A DNA stretch of 55,419 nt from JBJKSO01 sp046703825 (GTDB taxonomy: Bacteria > Chloroflexota > Dormibacteria > Aeolococcales > Bog-877): positions 1 through 55,419 of the forward strand of contig JBJKSO010000061.1 in the NCBI GenBank assembly GCA_046703825.1, written 5' to 3'. Positions 8,084-16,470 of this stretch are shown piece after piece (the first letter of the stretch is position 1; every line of letters begins with the position of its first letter). The notes below the pieces were generated by a model. That model made no database searches. It was not told where the DNA came from and saw only the letters and a list, made by a program, of their open reading frames with translations. Made by a program: the position numbers and the translations under genes.

Positions 8084-8124
8084 CTTTTCTCCTTGAATCG
8101 CTGAGTCGCTCAACCGCTCGCCGG

Positions 8125-10119
8125 CTAGCTGAACCGGTAGAACTGCGGAAAGACCTGGTCGATGATGCCCTGGGGCGTGACCCCCCGGAGCTTGCTCCGG
8201 TACATGCTGAGCTGCAGTGGCGGAATCGGCATCCAGATCGCCGGCAGCTGCCGCGCCAGGAAGTTCTCGTAGGTCTTGAGGGCGGCGTTCTCGGCAGCGG
8301 TGGAGCTGGCGGTGGTGGTGGCGACGATGTTGCGGTCGTTGGTCGGGTTGGAGTAGAAGCCGGCGTTGCTGCCGGCACCAGTCTGGAAGATTTCCTCCCC
8401 GGTGGGCAGGTAGTCGGGACCGAACGTCCACCCCACGAAGAGGTCGCTGACTCCCCAGTTGCTGCATGGCGACGCCGGCGCGCAGCCATTGAACTCTGTG
8501 CCGATCACCTGACCGAACGGCTCTGCCGCCAGGGTGATGTCGATCCCGGCCTTCTGCCGGGCCAGGGACTGCAGCGCCTCCACCGTTTCCGTCCCCGGGG
8601 TGTTGCCGCTGGGGTAGATCAGCTTGAAAGCGGCGGTTTGATGCAGCTTGACGCCAGCACCGCATTCACCGGCGGCCGTGCCTGGCTTGGCGCACGAAGA
8701 GACCCCGCCCGGGACCACGTCCCAGCCGTGGGTGCGAAGGAGCTTGGCCGCCCGGGTGGGATTGAACGGATAGGCGCCGCTGCCGATCACCAAGGAGCTG
8801 GTGAACGACGTCTTGGGCTTGTTGGGTACCGGACCGCCGGTCGGCGAGCCGTAACTTCCGTAGAACTGGTTGATGTACTGCTTTTGGTCGACCAGAGACT
8901 GGATGGCCTGGCGAAAGTAGAGCTGCTGGAAAATCGGCCCGCTGATGGGATTGGTGAAGTTGTATGAGGCGTAGCCGATTCCGTATACGTTCCAGGCGCT
9001 GAACTTGAACCCTTGGCGTTCGAGGCTGGAACGCTGCTTGATGTCCTGCGGGGGCACGTACCCGATGGTGAGACTCCCGCTGCGCAGTGCCAGGTACTCT
9101 GCGGAGTCGCTGGTGAAGGGCAGCTCCTCGAAGGCGGCGATCTTGGGCTTGGGCGACCCCGAGTACCGCGAGTTGGGAACCAGCTTGAGGAAGCCGTTGG
9201 TGTTGTAGGCGGTCATCTTGAACGCCCCATCCACCACCTTCCAGAGCGGATCCTGGCTGTAGCTGGAGCGGTCCTGGGCGGAAAGGTTGAGGTATTGAGC
9301 CACCCCCAGCGCGCCGGTGCTGGCGGTTCCGGGGTCGCTGGGCACGTACTCGGTGGGGCTGGTACCCGCCACCGCCACCCGCGTCTCCGCGCCCAGATCG
9401 TAGCTGCCCACCGGGCTGCTGCTCGAGAGCCGATCCCAGGAGGCCTGCGGGATCGGCGTTATCTGGCTCAGCTCGTTGTAGAGGAACCAGGTGGGGTTGT
9501 AGGAGCGGTTGAGGTGAAGACTCAACGAGTAGGTGCCCGTCTGCCGGTAGGAGACCACGTTCTCGGGGAAGCCCCCGGGAACCGAGAAGCCCCAGCCGGG
9601 GCCGGGAGCGGTGCTGGACCCGATGGTGGGCGCGTTGGGATCGGTAACCGCGCTCAAAAGGTTCAGCCAGAAGATGACGTCGCGAGCGGTGATCGGCTGG
9701 CCGTTAGACCACCGCCAGTGCTTGAGGGTGATGTCGACCACGGTGTCGTTCTGCACAAACTTGGGCGGGTTGGCCACGCTGAGCGTCTTGGCCAAGCTGG
9801 GCTTGCCATTGGCGTCGAAAACGTACAGCGAGGGATAGAGGATGTTGGCGAACTGAGCAAAGTTGGCGTTGCTCTCCTCGGCGGAGCTCTCCAGCGGGAG
9901 GATGTAGGTCGGCGGCTGGCCCGGTTGCTCGGCGAAGGTGACCACCTTACCCGTCGCCGCCGCGGCCCCATGGAGGCCCGAGCCGGCTGCCAAGGCCGCC
10001 ACCGCCAAGGCCATCGCCGCCAGAAGTCCGCGGGCTCGCTGGCCTCTCCTTCCCCGCCGCGCACGCTCGCTGGGCTCGCGCAAGAGCCCGATTCCTGTGG
10101 ACCGTCCGGGATCAGTCAT
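8125..10119 (-). CDS. ABC transporter substrate-binding protein, family 5 (peptide/nickel type)
   Basis: The 664-residue exported protein has an Arg-rich N terminus, a hydrophobic signal segment at about 30-53 and an AxA-type cleavage region (HGAAAATG). No lipobox Cys is visible, which is unusual for a binding protein in a single-membrane organism. The mature part is SBP_bac_5: it has WSNGQPITARDVIFWLNL, the N-lobe pattern of DppA/OppA relatives, and an insert-rich C-terminal lobe. These proteins capture oligopeptides or similar solutes outside the cell and deliver them to an ABC permease. No permease or ATPase gene is nearby. It is paralogous to the protein encoded at 18984-20966. The ATG at 10119 has GGAG nine bases upstream. 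The gene lies 66 bp downstream of a GntR regulator gene on the same strand. Confidence 0.88.
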   Translation of the reverse strand: MTDPGRSTGIGLLREPSERARRGRRGQRARGLLAAMALAVAALAAGSGLHGAAAATGKVVTFAEQPGQPPTYILPLESSAEESNANFAQFANILYPSLYVFDANGKPSLAKTLSVANPPKFVQNDTVVDITLKHWRWSNGQPITARDVIFWLNLLSAVTDPNAPTIGSSTAPGPGWGFSVPGGFPENVVSYRQTGTYSLSLHLNRSYNPTWFLYNELSQITPIPQASWDRLSSSSPVGSYDLGAETRVAVAGTSPTEYVPSDPGTASTGALGVAQYLNLSAQDRSSYSQDPLWKVVDGAFKMTAYNTNGFLKLVPNSRYSGSPKPKIAAFEELPFTSDSAEYLALRSGSLTIGYVPPQDIKQRSSLERQGFKFSAWNVYGIGYASYNFTNPISGPIFQQLYFRQAIQSLVDQKQYINQFYGSYGSPTGGPVPNKPKTSFTSSLVIGSGAYPFNPTRAAKLLRTHGWDVVPGGVSSCAKPGTAAGECGAGVKLHQTAAFKLIYPSGNTPGTETVEALQSLARQKAGIDITLAAEPFGQVIGTEFNGCAPASPCSNWGVSDLFVGWTFGPDYLPTGEEIFQTGAGSNAGFYSNPTNDRNIVATTTASSTAAENAALKTYENFLARQLPAIWMPIPPLQLSMYRSKLRGVTPQGIIDQVFPQFYRFS

Positions 10120-10138
10120 GTAGCAGCTCCAATTCGAC

Positions 10139-10154
10139 GACGGCCGCGGCCGTC
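10139..10154. promoter_or_regulatory. Perfect 16-bp palindrome between the GntR and binding-protein genes
   Basis: GACGGCCGCGGCCGTC reads the same on both strands. It lies in the 66-bp gap between the regulator stop (10186) and the binding-protein start (10119), about 20 bp before the start codon. It could be an operator for the adjacent FCD regulator or an RNA stem affecting translation. It has no loop and no T-run, so it is not an ordinary terminator. Confidence 0.35.
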
Positions 10155-10185
10155 TGCGTTCTGTTCGCAGGCACTCAGCCCGCAG

Positions 10186-10980
10186 CTAGTCCTCCCCGGT
10201 TGCCAGCACGGCCAGGGGGGGCCGTCCGGAGATGTGGGCACCGTTGTAGGTGAAGGCCATCTCGGCGGTGGACTCGGTGGGGTACGAGAGCGAATCGAGT
10301 GCCGAAACCGCGGAGATGAGGCCAGACATCATCACTCGCCGGGAGTCGGTGATCTGCTGGCGAGCGATGGCGGACGCGCGCGCTCCGTCTCCGGCCAGCA
10401 GCGCTTCTACCAAGTCATGGTGCTGGTGGGCCACCGCTTCGCCGTAGTTGGCGAGCCGGAAGCCGAAGTGAAATAGGCGCTCATCCGCGTGGAGCAGCGA
10501 GGCGAGAATGTCGGCGAGGCGGTCGTTGCCCGAGGCACGCGCCACCAGGGTGTGCAGCTCGGTGTTGCTGTGCAGGTAGGCGGTGAGGCTGTGAGGATCG
10601 CTCGGGTCGTACTCAACCTCACACAGCTCGCGCAGGCGGATCGCTGCCCACGCCGGGATGTTGCCGGCCGCCAGCTTCGCCGCCTCGGGTTCCAGCAGCA
10701 GTCGCACCGCCGAAGACTCCCGCACGTCCTTGGGTCGGATCGGCTCCACCCGCCAGCCGTGCCTGGCCTCCGCCCGGACCAGAGCTTCGACCTGGAGCCG
10801 CTGCAGCCCGATGCGAATCGGGGTGTGGCCCAGTTGGTAGCGGTGTCCGAGCTCACTCACCGTCACCCGGGCGCCCGGAGGCAACACGCAGGTGATGATC
10901 TCTTCCTTGATCACCCGGTAGGCGGCATCTCCCAGGGTCGCCCGCCGGCCGCCGGCCGCCGCCTCCCCGGATCTGGACAC
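10186..10980 (-). CDS. GntR-family transcriptional regulator, FCD type
   Basis: The 264-residue protein has an N-terminal winged helix (about 15-80, including VSELGHRYQLGHTPIRIGLQRLQVEALV). A helical FCD effector domain follows (about 88-225), with the NTELHTLVARASGN metal/ligand motif and HQHHDLVEALLAGD. The last 40 residues, roughly from ALDSLSYPTESTAEM, lie outside the FCD domain and are not recognised. The GTG start at 10980 is preceded by AGGAGG at ideal spacing. It is the first gene of a minus-strand run including the binding protein, cupin, M14 hydrolase and SDR genes, which are its likely targets. It is only distantly similar to the GntR protein encoded at 180-914. Confidence 0.85.
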   Translation of the reverse strand: MSRSGEAAAGGRRATLGDAAYRVIKEEIITCVLPPGARVTVSELGHRYQLGHTPIRIGLQRLQVEALVRAEARHGWRVEPIRPKDVRESSAVRLLLEPEAAKLAAGNIPAWAAIRLRELCEVEYDPSDPHSLTAYLHSNTELHTLVARASGNDRLADILASLLHADERLFHFGFRLANYGEAVAHQHHDLVEALLAGDGARASAIARQQITDSRRVMMSGLISAVSALDSLSYPTESTAEMAFTYNGAHISGRPPLAVLATGED

Positions 10981-11006
10981 GAGCCCTCCTATGCTGATGT
11001 CGCAGT

Positions 11007-11035
11007 AGTATCTCAGTGGTAGCCCAACCGGTCAA
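11007..11035 (-). promoter_or_regulatory. Predicted sigma70-type promoter of the GntR gene
   Basis: On the minus strand TTGACC (11030-11035) and GATACT (11007-11012) are separated by exactly 17 bp. Transcription would begin about 20 bases before the AGGAGG ribosome site of the regulator at 10980. The -35 matches five of six consensus bases and the -10 four of six. Confidence 0.5.
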
Positions 11036-11340
11036 GGCACGCCCGCGGCCGGCGCCAGCGGCCCGCGATCGTTGCGGCCGGCCCAGCCGCGGGTGTTGTC
11101 TGGGGGCCGAACTTCGTCGGCACCGCGGGCAAGATCGGAAGCGCAGACGCGGTCGGAGAGCCCCGTGGTGACCGCCGGTGGGTGCCGGAGGCGCCTATCG
11201 CCTCCCAAATCCCCCTCGGCTGAAAGGACCCAGCCTGCGCTGGACACGCTCGATCACGGCGCACCAGCTGTAGGCACAGCGGTAGGCCAATGCTCAGCGG
11301 ATTACCAATCTCGCAGATCCAGGTTCACTATTAGCAGAGA

Positions 11341-11530
11341 GCTTGCGACGTCTACCAAAAGAAGCTGGGGTTGGCGGTCAACACCGACAACGACCTGAGT
11401 TGCCCGAGCGGCTGATCGTGCTGTAGCGCCCGGGGACCCGATGATGGACCACGCCACCGAGCGCTGTGGGACCGATTGGGGGATTCACGATCCCTTTGGC
11501 AGCCACGTTCGGGTGACGCATCTGCTCTAG
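11341..11530 (+). pseudogene. Possible decayed VOC (glyoxalase-fold) gene fragment
   Basis: Two short pieces in different frames look like parts of a glyoxalase/VOC domain. Positions 11341-11415 encode DVYQKKLGLAVNTDNDL, which resembles the Y-x-x-x-LGL-x-x-x-x-D start of such domains. Positions 11435-11530 end in DWGIHDPFGSHVRVTHL followed by a stop, like the usual DPFGN-x-(I/L)-x-(L/F)-x closing strand. Stops and a frame change separate them, so no intact gene remains. The rest of the 640-bp gap between the GntR promoter and the MFS gene (11036-11674) shows nothing I can support. The call rests on short motifs and could be coincidence. Confidence 0.3.
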
Positions 11531-11674
11531 CCGCGGGGACGGGACTGGGTCGCCGGGCTGCAAGGGAAACGGTGCGGGTCGGGCTCGGTTGAACCCAGCG
11601 TTGCCAGAACTCCGGCCGCTGCTTCAGCGTCGTATGGCCGGGCAATACCGTTCATCCGGGGGCTCTGAGTCAGC

Positions 11675-13327
11675 GTGGGGGGCCCGGTGAACGCCTCGCC
11701 CCGGCGGCGTTCGCCCACCCCACAGCCAATGCGAATCTTCCACATCCCTCGGCCGCTCAGGCTGGAGGCGGCGCACCTGTGGCTGCTCCAGATCAGCGGC
11801 GGGCCGGCCCGTCTGCGGGTGATCGTCATGCTCGCGGGCGTTATGGCCATGAACGGGGCCGACATGAGCACCGTGGGGGCGGTGGCCCCGCTGCTCGAGA
11901 ACGCCTTTCGCATCTCATACGCCCAGGTCGGCCTCCTGGTGACTGCCTCCCAGCTGGTGGGAGCGCTAGCGGCGCTACCGGTGGGCCTGCTGTCCGACCG
12001 ATCCCGGCGGGTCCGCTTGCTCTGGATCTCGATCGTCTTCTGGGGAGTGGCCATGGTGGCGGCGGGAATCTCCCAGTCGTACCTCTGGCTGCTGTTTTCC
12101 CGGATCGGCCTGGGCGCCGTCAGCGCCACCTCCGGACCAACACTGGTCTCGCTGACCGGAGACTTCTTCTCGGGCCGGGAGCGGGCCAGGATCTACGGCT
12201 ACATCCTCGGCGGGGACCTGGTGGGTTCGGGCTTTGGTCTGCTGATCGCCGGCAACGTCGCCGCGGCGTTCACCTGGCGCTGGGCCTTCTGGCTGCTCGC
12301 GGTGCCGGCGCTGCTCCTGGCCTACGCCATCTACCGCTGGCTGCCCGAGCCGGCCCGGGGTGGCCAGAGTCACCTGCAGCCGGGAGCAGAGGAGATCCCC
12401 TCCACCGAGGACGTCGGCGACCAGCAACCTACCGCTACCTCCGAGCGGGCGTTGGGACGGGACGTCAAGGTGGAGCGTGCGGTGCGTCGCGCGGGCGCCC
12501 GGCCCTACCCAGAGCTGGTGCTCCACCAGGACCCGGGCCCGATGCCCTTTTGGAAGGCGGCTCGCTATGTGCTCGCCGTGCGCACCAATCTGATCCTGAT
12601 TGTGGCGTCCGCGATCGGCTACTTCTTCCTGGCCGGCGTGCGCACCTTCGCGGTGATCTTCTTCCGCAGCCAGTACCACATCTCCGAGTCGGCGGCGACG
12701 CTGGTGCTGGCCGCCGTGGCCCTGGGCGGCCTGGTGGGGGTTCTGGTCGCCGGCGGCTACGCCGACCGCCGGCTCGGGCGGCGCCATCCCAGCGCCCGCA
12801 TCGAGGTCTCCTCGGCCGGCTACGTCCTGGCGGCCGCGGCGTTCGTGCCGGCGCTGCTTATCCCCACCCTCTCGATCGCGGCTCCCTTCTACTTCATTGC
12901 GGCCGCGGGTTTAGGCGGCTTGAACCCGCCATCGGACGCCGCCCGGCTGGACGTGATGCACTTCCGTCTCTGGGGACGGGCCTCCAGCGTGCGCCAGTTG
13001 CTCCGCAACAGCCTGGAGGCGGCCGCGCCCTTCTTGTTCGGGGTGGTGGCCGACTTTCTCGCCGGCGGCGGCGTCTCCGCCTACCAGCGCGCCACCAGCG
13101 CCAGCTCGGGTCGGGGTTTGGAGCTTGCCTTTTTGCTCTTCCTGATCCCGCTGCTGGCGGCGGGAGTCATCCCGTGGCTGGCCCGCCGGCGCTACCAGCG
13201 CGACGTGGCCACAGCCCTGGCATCGGAGCGGGCCACCGCCCCATCCCAAGAGGAACATCCGGACCGGACCCCCGGCTCGTCTGGGTCCACGCCCAGCGCC
13301 GCCGGATCGCCATCTGGGCGCCGTTGA
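11675..13327 (+). CDS. MFS transporter
   Basis: The 550-residue integral membrane protein has two six-helix halves, residues about 45-230 and 290-490, joined by a long charged cytoplasmic loop (about 235-300). The signature LPVGLLSDRSRRVR lies after helix 2, matching the MFS G-x-L-(S/A)-D-R-x-G-R-R motif. The second-half copy is GYADRRLGRRHP. This is a proton- or gradient-driven transporter of unknown substrate. The tail from about 505 is Ser/Pro-rich and soluble. The start is uncertain: GTG 11675 lacks a clear ribosome site, and ATG at 11729 (MRIFHIPRPL) is an alternative that still retains all helices. No partner genes are adjacent on this strand. Confidence 0.85.
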   Translation: MGGPVNASPRRRSPTPQPMRIFHIPRPLRLEAAHLWLLQISGGPARLRVIVMLAGVMAMNGADMSTVGAVAPLLENAFRISYAQVGLLVTASQLVGALAALPVGLLSDRSRRVRLLWISIVFWGVAMVAAGISQSYLWLLFSRIGLGAVSATSGPTLVSLTGDFFSGRERARIYGYILGGDLVGSGFGLLIAGNVAAAFTWRWAFWLLAVPALLLAYAIYRWLPEPARGGQSHLQPGAEEIPSTEDVGDQQPTATSERALGRDVKVERAVRRAGARPYPELVLHQDPGPMPFWKAARYVLAVRTNLILIVASAIGYFFLAGVRTFAVIFFRSQYHISESAATLVLAAVALGGLVGVLVAGGYADRRLGRRHPSARIEVSSAGYVLAAAAFVPALLIPTLSIAAPFYFIAAAGLGGLNPPSDAARLDVMHFRLWGRASSVRQLLRNSLEAAAPFLFGVVADFLAGGGVSAYQRATSASSGRGLELAFLLFLIPLLAAGVIPWLARRRYQRDVATALASERATAPSQEEHPDRTPGSSGSTPSAAGSPSGRR

Positions 13328-13353
13328 CGCCCAAAGTGAGTCCGCTCCGGTAC

Positions 13354-14223
13354 CTATAGCCAGCTGTCTAGATAGAAGACCGGCTTGCGATCGTAGTCCA
13401 GGTCCTCGCCGGCCTTCATCCTGATCGCCGCGGCGCGGCCTTGGTAGCCACGCTGCTGGAGGGCATCGATGGTGGCCCAGGCGCTGCCGGAGGTCCGAAC
13501 GAACAGCTGCCGCTTCCCCGCCTCAATCGCCAGCCGTTCCGCGCTGTCCAGCAGCTGATCGAATGAACGCCGGTCCGGCGCCGCCAAAAAGGGAATGAAG
13601 CCAGTGTCGGGCGACTGGAAGGTGGGCTCCAGGTGCAGAAGGGCCATGCCCCCTCCCGAGGACAGGACCTCGCCCACCCGGCACTCCCGGGTGGCGTCTG
13701 CCTCGCCGGCGACGTCCAGCCCCGCCAGCAAAAAGTCGAGCTCCGGCAGGGAACCGCCCGTCCCGGTGCCCGCGGGCTCCGGCGGCCGGGTCAGCGCGTG
13801 GACAAAGCCAAGCCCGGTCCAGCTGGGCCGGAACCCGTGACGGCCGTAGAAGCGCACGTGGAACTCGCTGGAGGCGAACGTCTCCAAGCCCATCACCCGC
13901 ACGCCCCGCCGCCGCCAAGCATCCAGGCAGGCGTCGACCAGCGCCGCCCCCACCCCACTTTGCTGCAGCCCCGGCCGCACCGCCAGCGGACCGAACCACC
14001 CGAGGCTGCCCCGCGCCACCGAGATCAGCGCTCCCACCGGAATTCCCTGAGCGCCTATTGCTACCAAGCAGCCCGCCGGGTCGGCGGCGAAACGGAACCG
14101 GAAGAGCAACTCGCCGAACACGGGCTCCTCGGTCTTGAAGACCGCCCCGAAGGCAGCGTTGCAGATGTCCCGCACCCCGTCCAGGTCCGCAGCCTCCATC
14201 TGCCGCAGCTGAAGGTCAGCCAC
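13354..14223 (-). CDS. GNAT-family acetyltransferase with two GNAT-like halves
   Basis: The 289-residue protein has a complete N-terminal GNAT domain (about 1-145). Its acetyl-CoA pyrophosphate loop is VRPGLQQSGVGAALVDACLD and it ends with FYGRHGFRPSW. A second half (about 160-289) has the same broad layout but a degraded loop, ending in a beta strand with KPVFYLDSWL. Fused tandem GNATs often use one domain for catalysis and one for binding. The GTG start at 14223 overlaps the stop of the VOC gene by 8 bp, so both are translated from one message. The acceptor substrate cannot be named. Confidence 0.75.
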   Translation of the reverse strand: MADLQLRQMEAADLDGVRDICNAAFGAVFKTEEPVFGELLFRFRFAADPAGCLVAIGAQGIPVGALISVARGSLGWFGPLAVRPGLQQSGVGAALVDACLDAWRRRGVRVMGLETFASSEFHVRFYGRHGFRPSWTGLGFVHALTRPPEPAGTGTGGSLPELDFLLAGLDVAGEADATRECRVGEVLSSGGGMALLHLEPTFQSPDTGFIPFLAAPDRRSFDQLLDSAERLAIEAGKRQLFVRTSGSAWATIDALQQRGYQGRAAAIRMKAGEDLDYDRKPVFYLDSWL

Positions 14224-14662
14224 GGCCGCCCCGCTCCCGGCTGCGGGCCACAACGTCGGCGCCCTGGCGGCGCCGCTCCGAGAGGTGGCCAACCCAGTCG
14301 ACGCTCATCTGGGTCAGCTCCACCAGATTCCCGTCGGGGTCTTCGATCGCGGTCGCCAGCGAACCCTCACCGAGCTTGGCGATCGGGTACTTGCACACCA
14401 CGCCGCGCCGCTCCAATTCACCGACCAGCGTGGCCAGGTCGAACACCCAAAGGGCGAGCCGGAGCCCACCGCCGCCAGCCGATGCCGGTCCGGGATGGAT
14501 AGCGAAGTGGATGTCTCCCAGCTCGCATCCCCAGTGTGCCGCCTCACCGCCGTGGTGCTCCTCGACCAGCGGCAGGCCGAGCAGGTCGCGGTAGAAGGTG
14601 GCGAGCCGGCTCGCATCCGAGGATGTGATCAGTACCGCCGAGAGGAACTCGATACGCTCCAC
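14216..14662 (-). CDS. VOC-family (glyoxalase-fold) protein
   Basis: The 148-residue protein has a pair of beta-alpha-beta-beta-beta modules. Module 1 includes DASRLATFYRDLLGLPLVEE, and module 2 ends in IEDPDGNLVELTQ, the hallmark closing strand containing the metal-ligand Glu. A His in the HWGCELGDIHFAIH area may be another ligand. Members are lyases, dioxygenases or resistance proteins, so the reaction is not predictable. The GTG start at 14662 has GGGG upstream. The gene overlaps the downstream double-GNAT gene. The last 20 residues are a charged Arg-rich tail. Confidence 0.8.
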   Translation of the reverse strand: MERIEFLSAVLITSSDASRLATFYRDLLGLPLVEEHHGGEAAHWGCELGDIHFAIHPGPASAGGGGLRLALWVFDLATLVGELERRGVVCKYPIAKLGEGSLATAIEDPDGNLVELTQMSVDWVGHLSERRRQGADVVARSRERGGRG

Positions 14663-14745
14663 GTTCCCCGCCCACTTGCTTGACCCGGAAGCGGATCATA
14701 TCCAGCGCCCGGGGCGGGCGGGAGCGGGCGGCCGGCTCCGCCCGC

Positions 14746-16434
14746 TCAGCCGCGCCCGGCTTCGGCCCCGCCGCCGCGGGCGATGAACTGGCCCATGACC
14801 CGACGCAGCACCGGCAGGGGCACGCATCCCAGCGCCAGCACCGCGTCGTGGAAGCGGCGGAGGTCGAACCCGGCCCCCAGGCCGCGCTCCGCCTGGAGCC
14901 GCATCTCCAGGATCGCCCGCTCGCCCAGGTAGTAGGAGAGGGCCTGGGCGGGCCAGCTGATGTACCGGTCCACCTCGGTCTCAATCTCGCGCTCCCACAG
15001 CAGCGAATGCTCCCGGAGATATTGCCGGGAGCGGCTTCGGCTCCAGCCCAGGGCGTGGATGCCGGTGTCGATCACCAGCCGGGACGCGCGCCAGCTCTGG
15101 TAGCCCAGCATGCCCAGGACTTCCAGCGGCGACTGGTAGACCCCCATTTCCCGGCCGAGCCACTCGCAGTAAATGGCCCACCCCTCCCCGTAGGCCGAGT
15201 GGTAGGACTGGCGCCGGAAGTCGGGGACGCTGACATCATCGAGCGCCAATGCCATTTGGAAGGCGTGGCCCGGCTCGGCCTCGTGCACGGTCAGCGCCGC
15301 CAGATTGTGCAGCGGTCGCTGCGCCAGATCGAAGGTGTTGACCAGATAGACCCCCGGGCCGCCCCGTCCCGCCGTGTAGAAGGGGGCGATCTCCTCGGGC
15401 ACCGGCTTGATCGCGAATCGTGACCGGGGGAGCCGCCCGAAGAAGCGGTCCAGCTGTCCGTCCACCAGCTTGGCGGTCCAGGCCGCCTGCCGCAGCAAAG
15501 CCTCGCCGCTGGCGGCGTAGTTGGCAGGGTCCGCCCGGAGTCGCTCGCGGATGGCGGGAATGTCAGCACCCAGCCCCTCGCGGGCCGCCAATTCCCGCAT
15601 CTCCTGATCCAGACGCGCCACTTCGGAGAGCCCTAGGTCGTGAATTTCTTTGGGATCGTGGTCCTCGGTGGTGCTCTCCCGCACCAGCTGCCGGTAGAAG
15701 GCCTCGCCGCCGGGAAGGTCTCGGGCGGCGGTGGTCTCCCGACACCCGGGGATGTACTCGTCGCTAATGAAAGCTCGCAGCCGGGCAAACGCCGGCTGGA
15801 CCAAATCGCGGATGGTCTCGCGTGCCAGATCGGCCAGCTGACCGAGCCACGGGCTCGAGACCAGCTCTCCGGCGGCCGCAAAGGGCTCGTAGAGCGGGCT
15901 GCGCTCGGGCGGGCCGGATGCCAGGCTGTCCAAGGACGCCTCGCGCCCCTCGAGGGTTGCGCGTGGCGGGGTGAAGCCGCGAGCGAGGCCGGACCGCAGC
16001 AGCTCCATCTGCTGATCCACGAACCGGGGGATGTCGCGCAGCTGCCCCACCCAGTTCCGGTAGTCGTCGGGCCTGCGAAATCGGCGGCGTGCCGTGTAGG
16101 TCAGATCCATCCAGAATGAGGTGTCGGAGTTGACCGCCAGCTCGAAGCGGCGCTGGCGCTGGGCCGCGATCAGACCCTCAAGTTGATTGCGGTAGACGTC
16201 GTAGTTGATCTGATTGCCGTCGGAGAGCTGCTCTCGGGGGATCAGGTCCAGAGCCTGCAGGCTGGCCACCCACTGATCCAGCCGCTGCTGCTGGCTGGGC
16301 TCGTCGACCTCGGGCAGAAAGTCGGCGATGGGGCGCTGGCTGTCCTCGGAGTCCGGCAAAACCGTCTCCCGCCACTGCCACTCCTCGCTGTAGAGCGAAC
16401 TCAGCTGCTCGTCGGCACTGCCTTCCGGGATCAA
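14746..16434 (-). CDS. DUF885-family metallopeptidase-like protein
   Basis: The 562-residue, mostly helical protein belongs to the DUF885 family (COG4805). The zinc-binding motif HEAEPGH occupies residues 384-390 in TVHEAEPGHAFQ. The second conserved block, AYGEGWAIYCEWLGREMG, lies about 35 residues later and probably supplies another ligand Glu. Length and order match the family. No signal peptide is seen, so it is probably cytoplasmic. Such proteins are presumed peptidases. Its position next to two amidohydrolases and between two peptide-type binding proteins supports a role in breaking down imported peptides or amides, but this is inference. The start codon context is weak. Confidence 0.82.
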   Translation of the reverse strand: MIPEGSADEQLSSLYSEEWQWRETVLPDSEDSQRPIADFLPEVDEPSQQQRLDQWVASLQALDLIPREQLSDGNQINYDVYRNQLEGLIAAQRQRRFELAVNSDTSFWMDLTYTARRRFRRPDDYRNWVGQLRDIPRFVDQQMELLRSGLARGFTPPRATLEGREASLDSLASGPPERSPLYEPFAAAGELVSSPWLGQLADLARETIRDLVQPAFARLRAFISDEYIPGCRETTAARDLPGGEAFYRQLVRESTTEDHDPKEIHDLGLSEVARLDQEMRELAAREGLGADIPAIRERLRADPANYAASGEALLRQAAWTAKLVDGQLDRFFGRLPRSRFAIKPVPEEIAPFYTAGRGGPGVYLVNTFDLAQRPLHNLAALTVHEAEPGHAFQMALALDDVSVPDFRRQSYHSAYGEGWAIYCEWLGREMGVYQSPLEVLGMLGYQSWRASRLVIDTGIHALGWSRSRSRQYLREHSLLWEREIETEVDRYISWPAQALSYYLGERAILEMRLQAERGLGAGFDLRRFHDAVLALGCVPLPVLRRVMGQFIARGGGAEAGRG

Positions 16435-16470
16435 TGACCCTCTCTCAAGGCGGGTTCTGCAAGCCGGATC

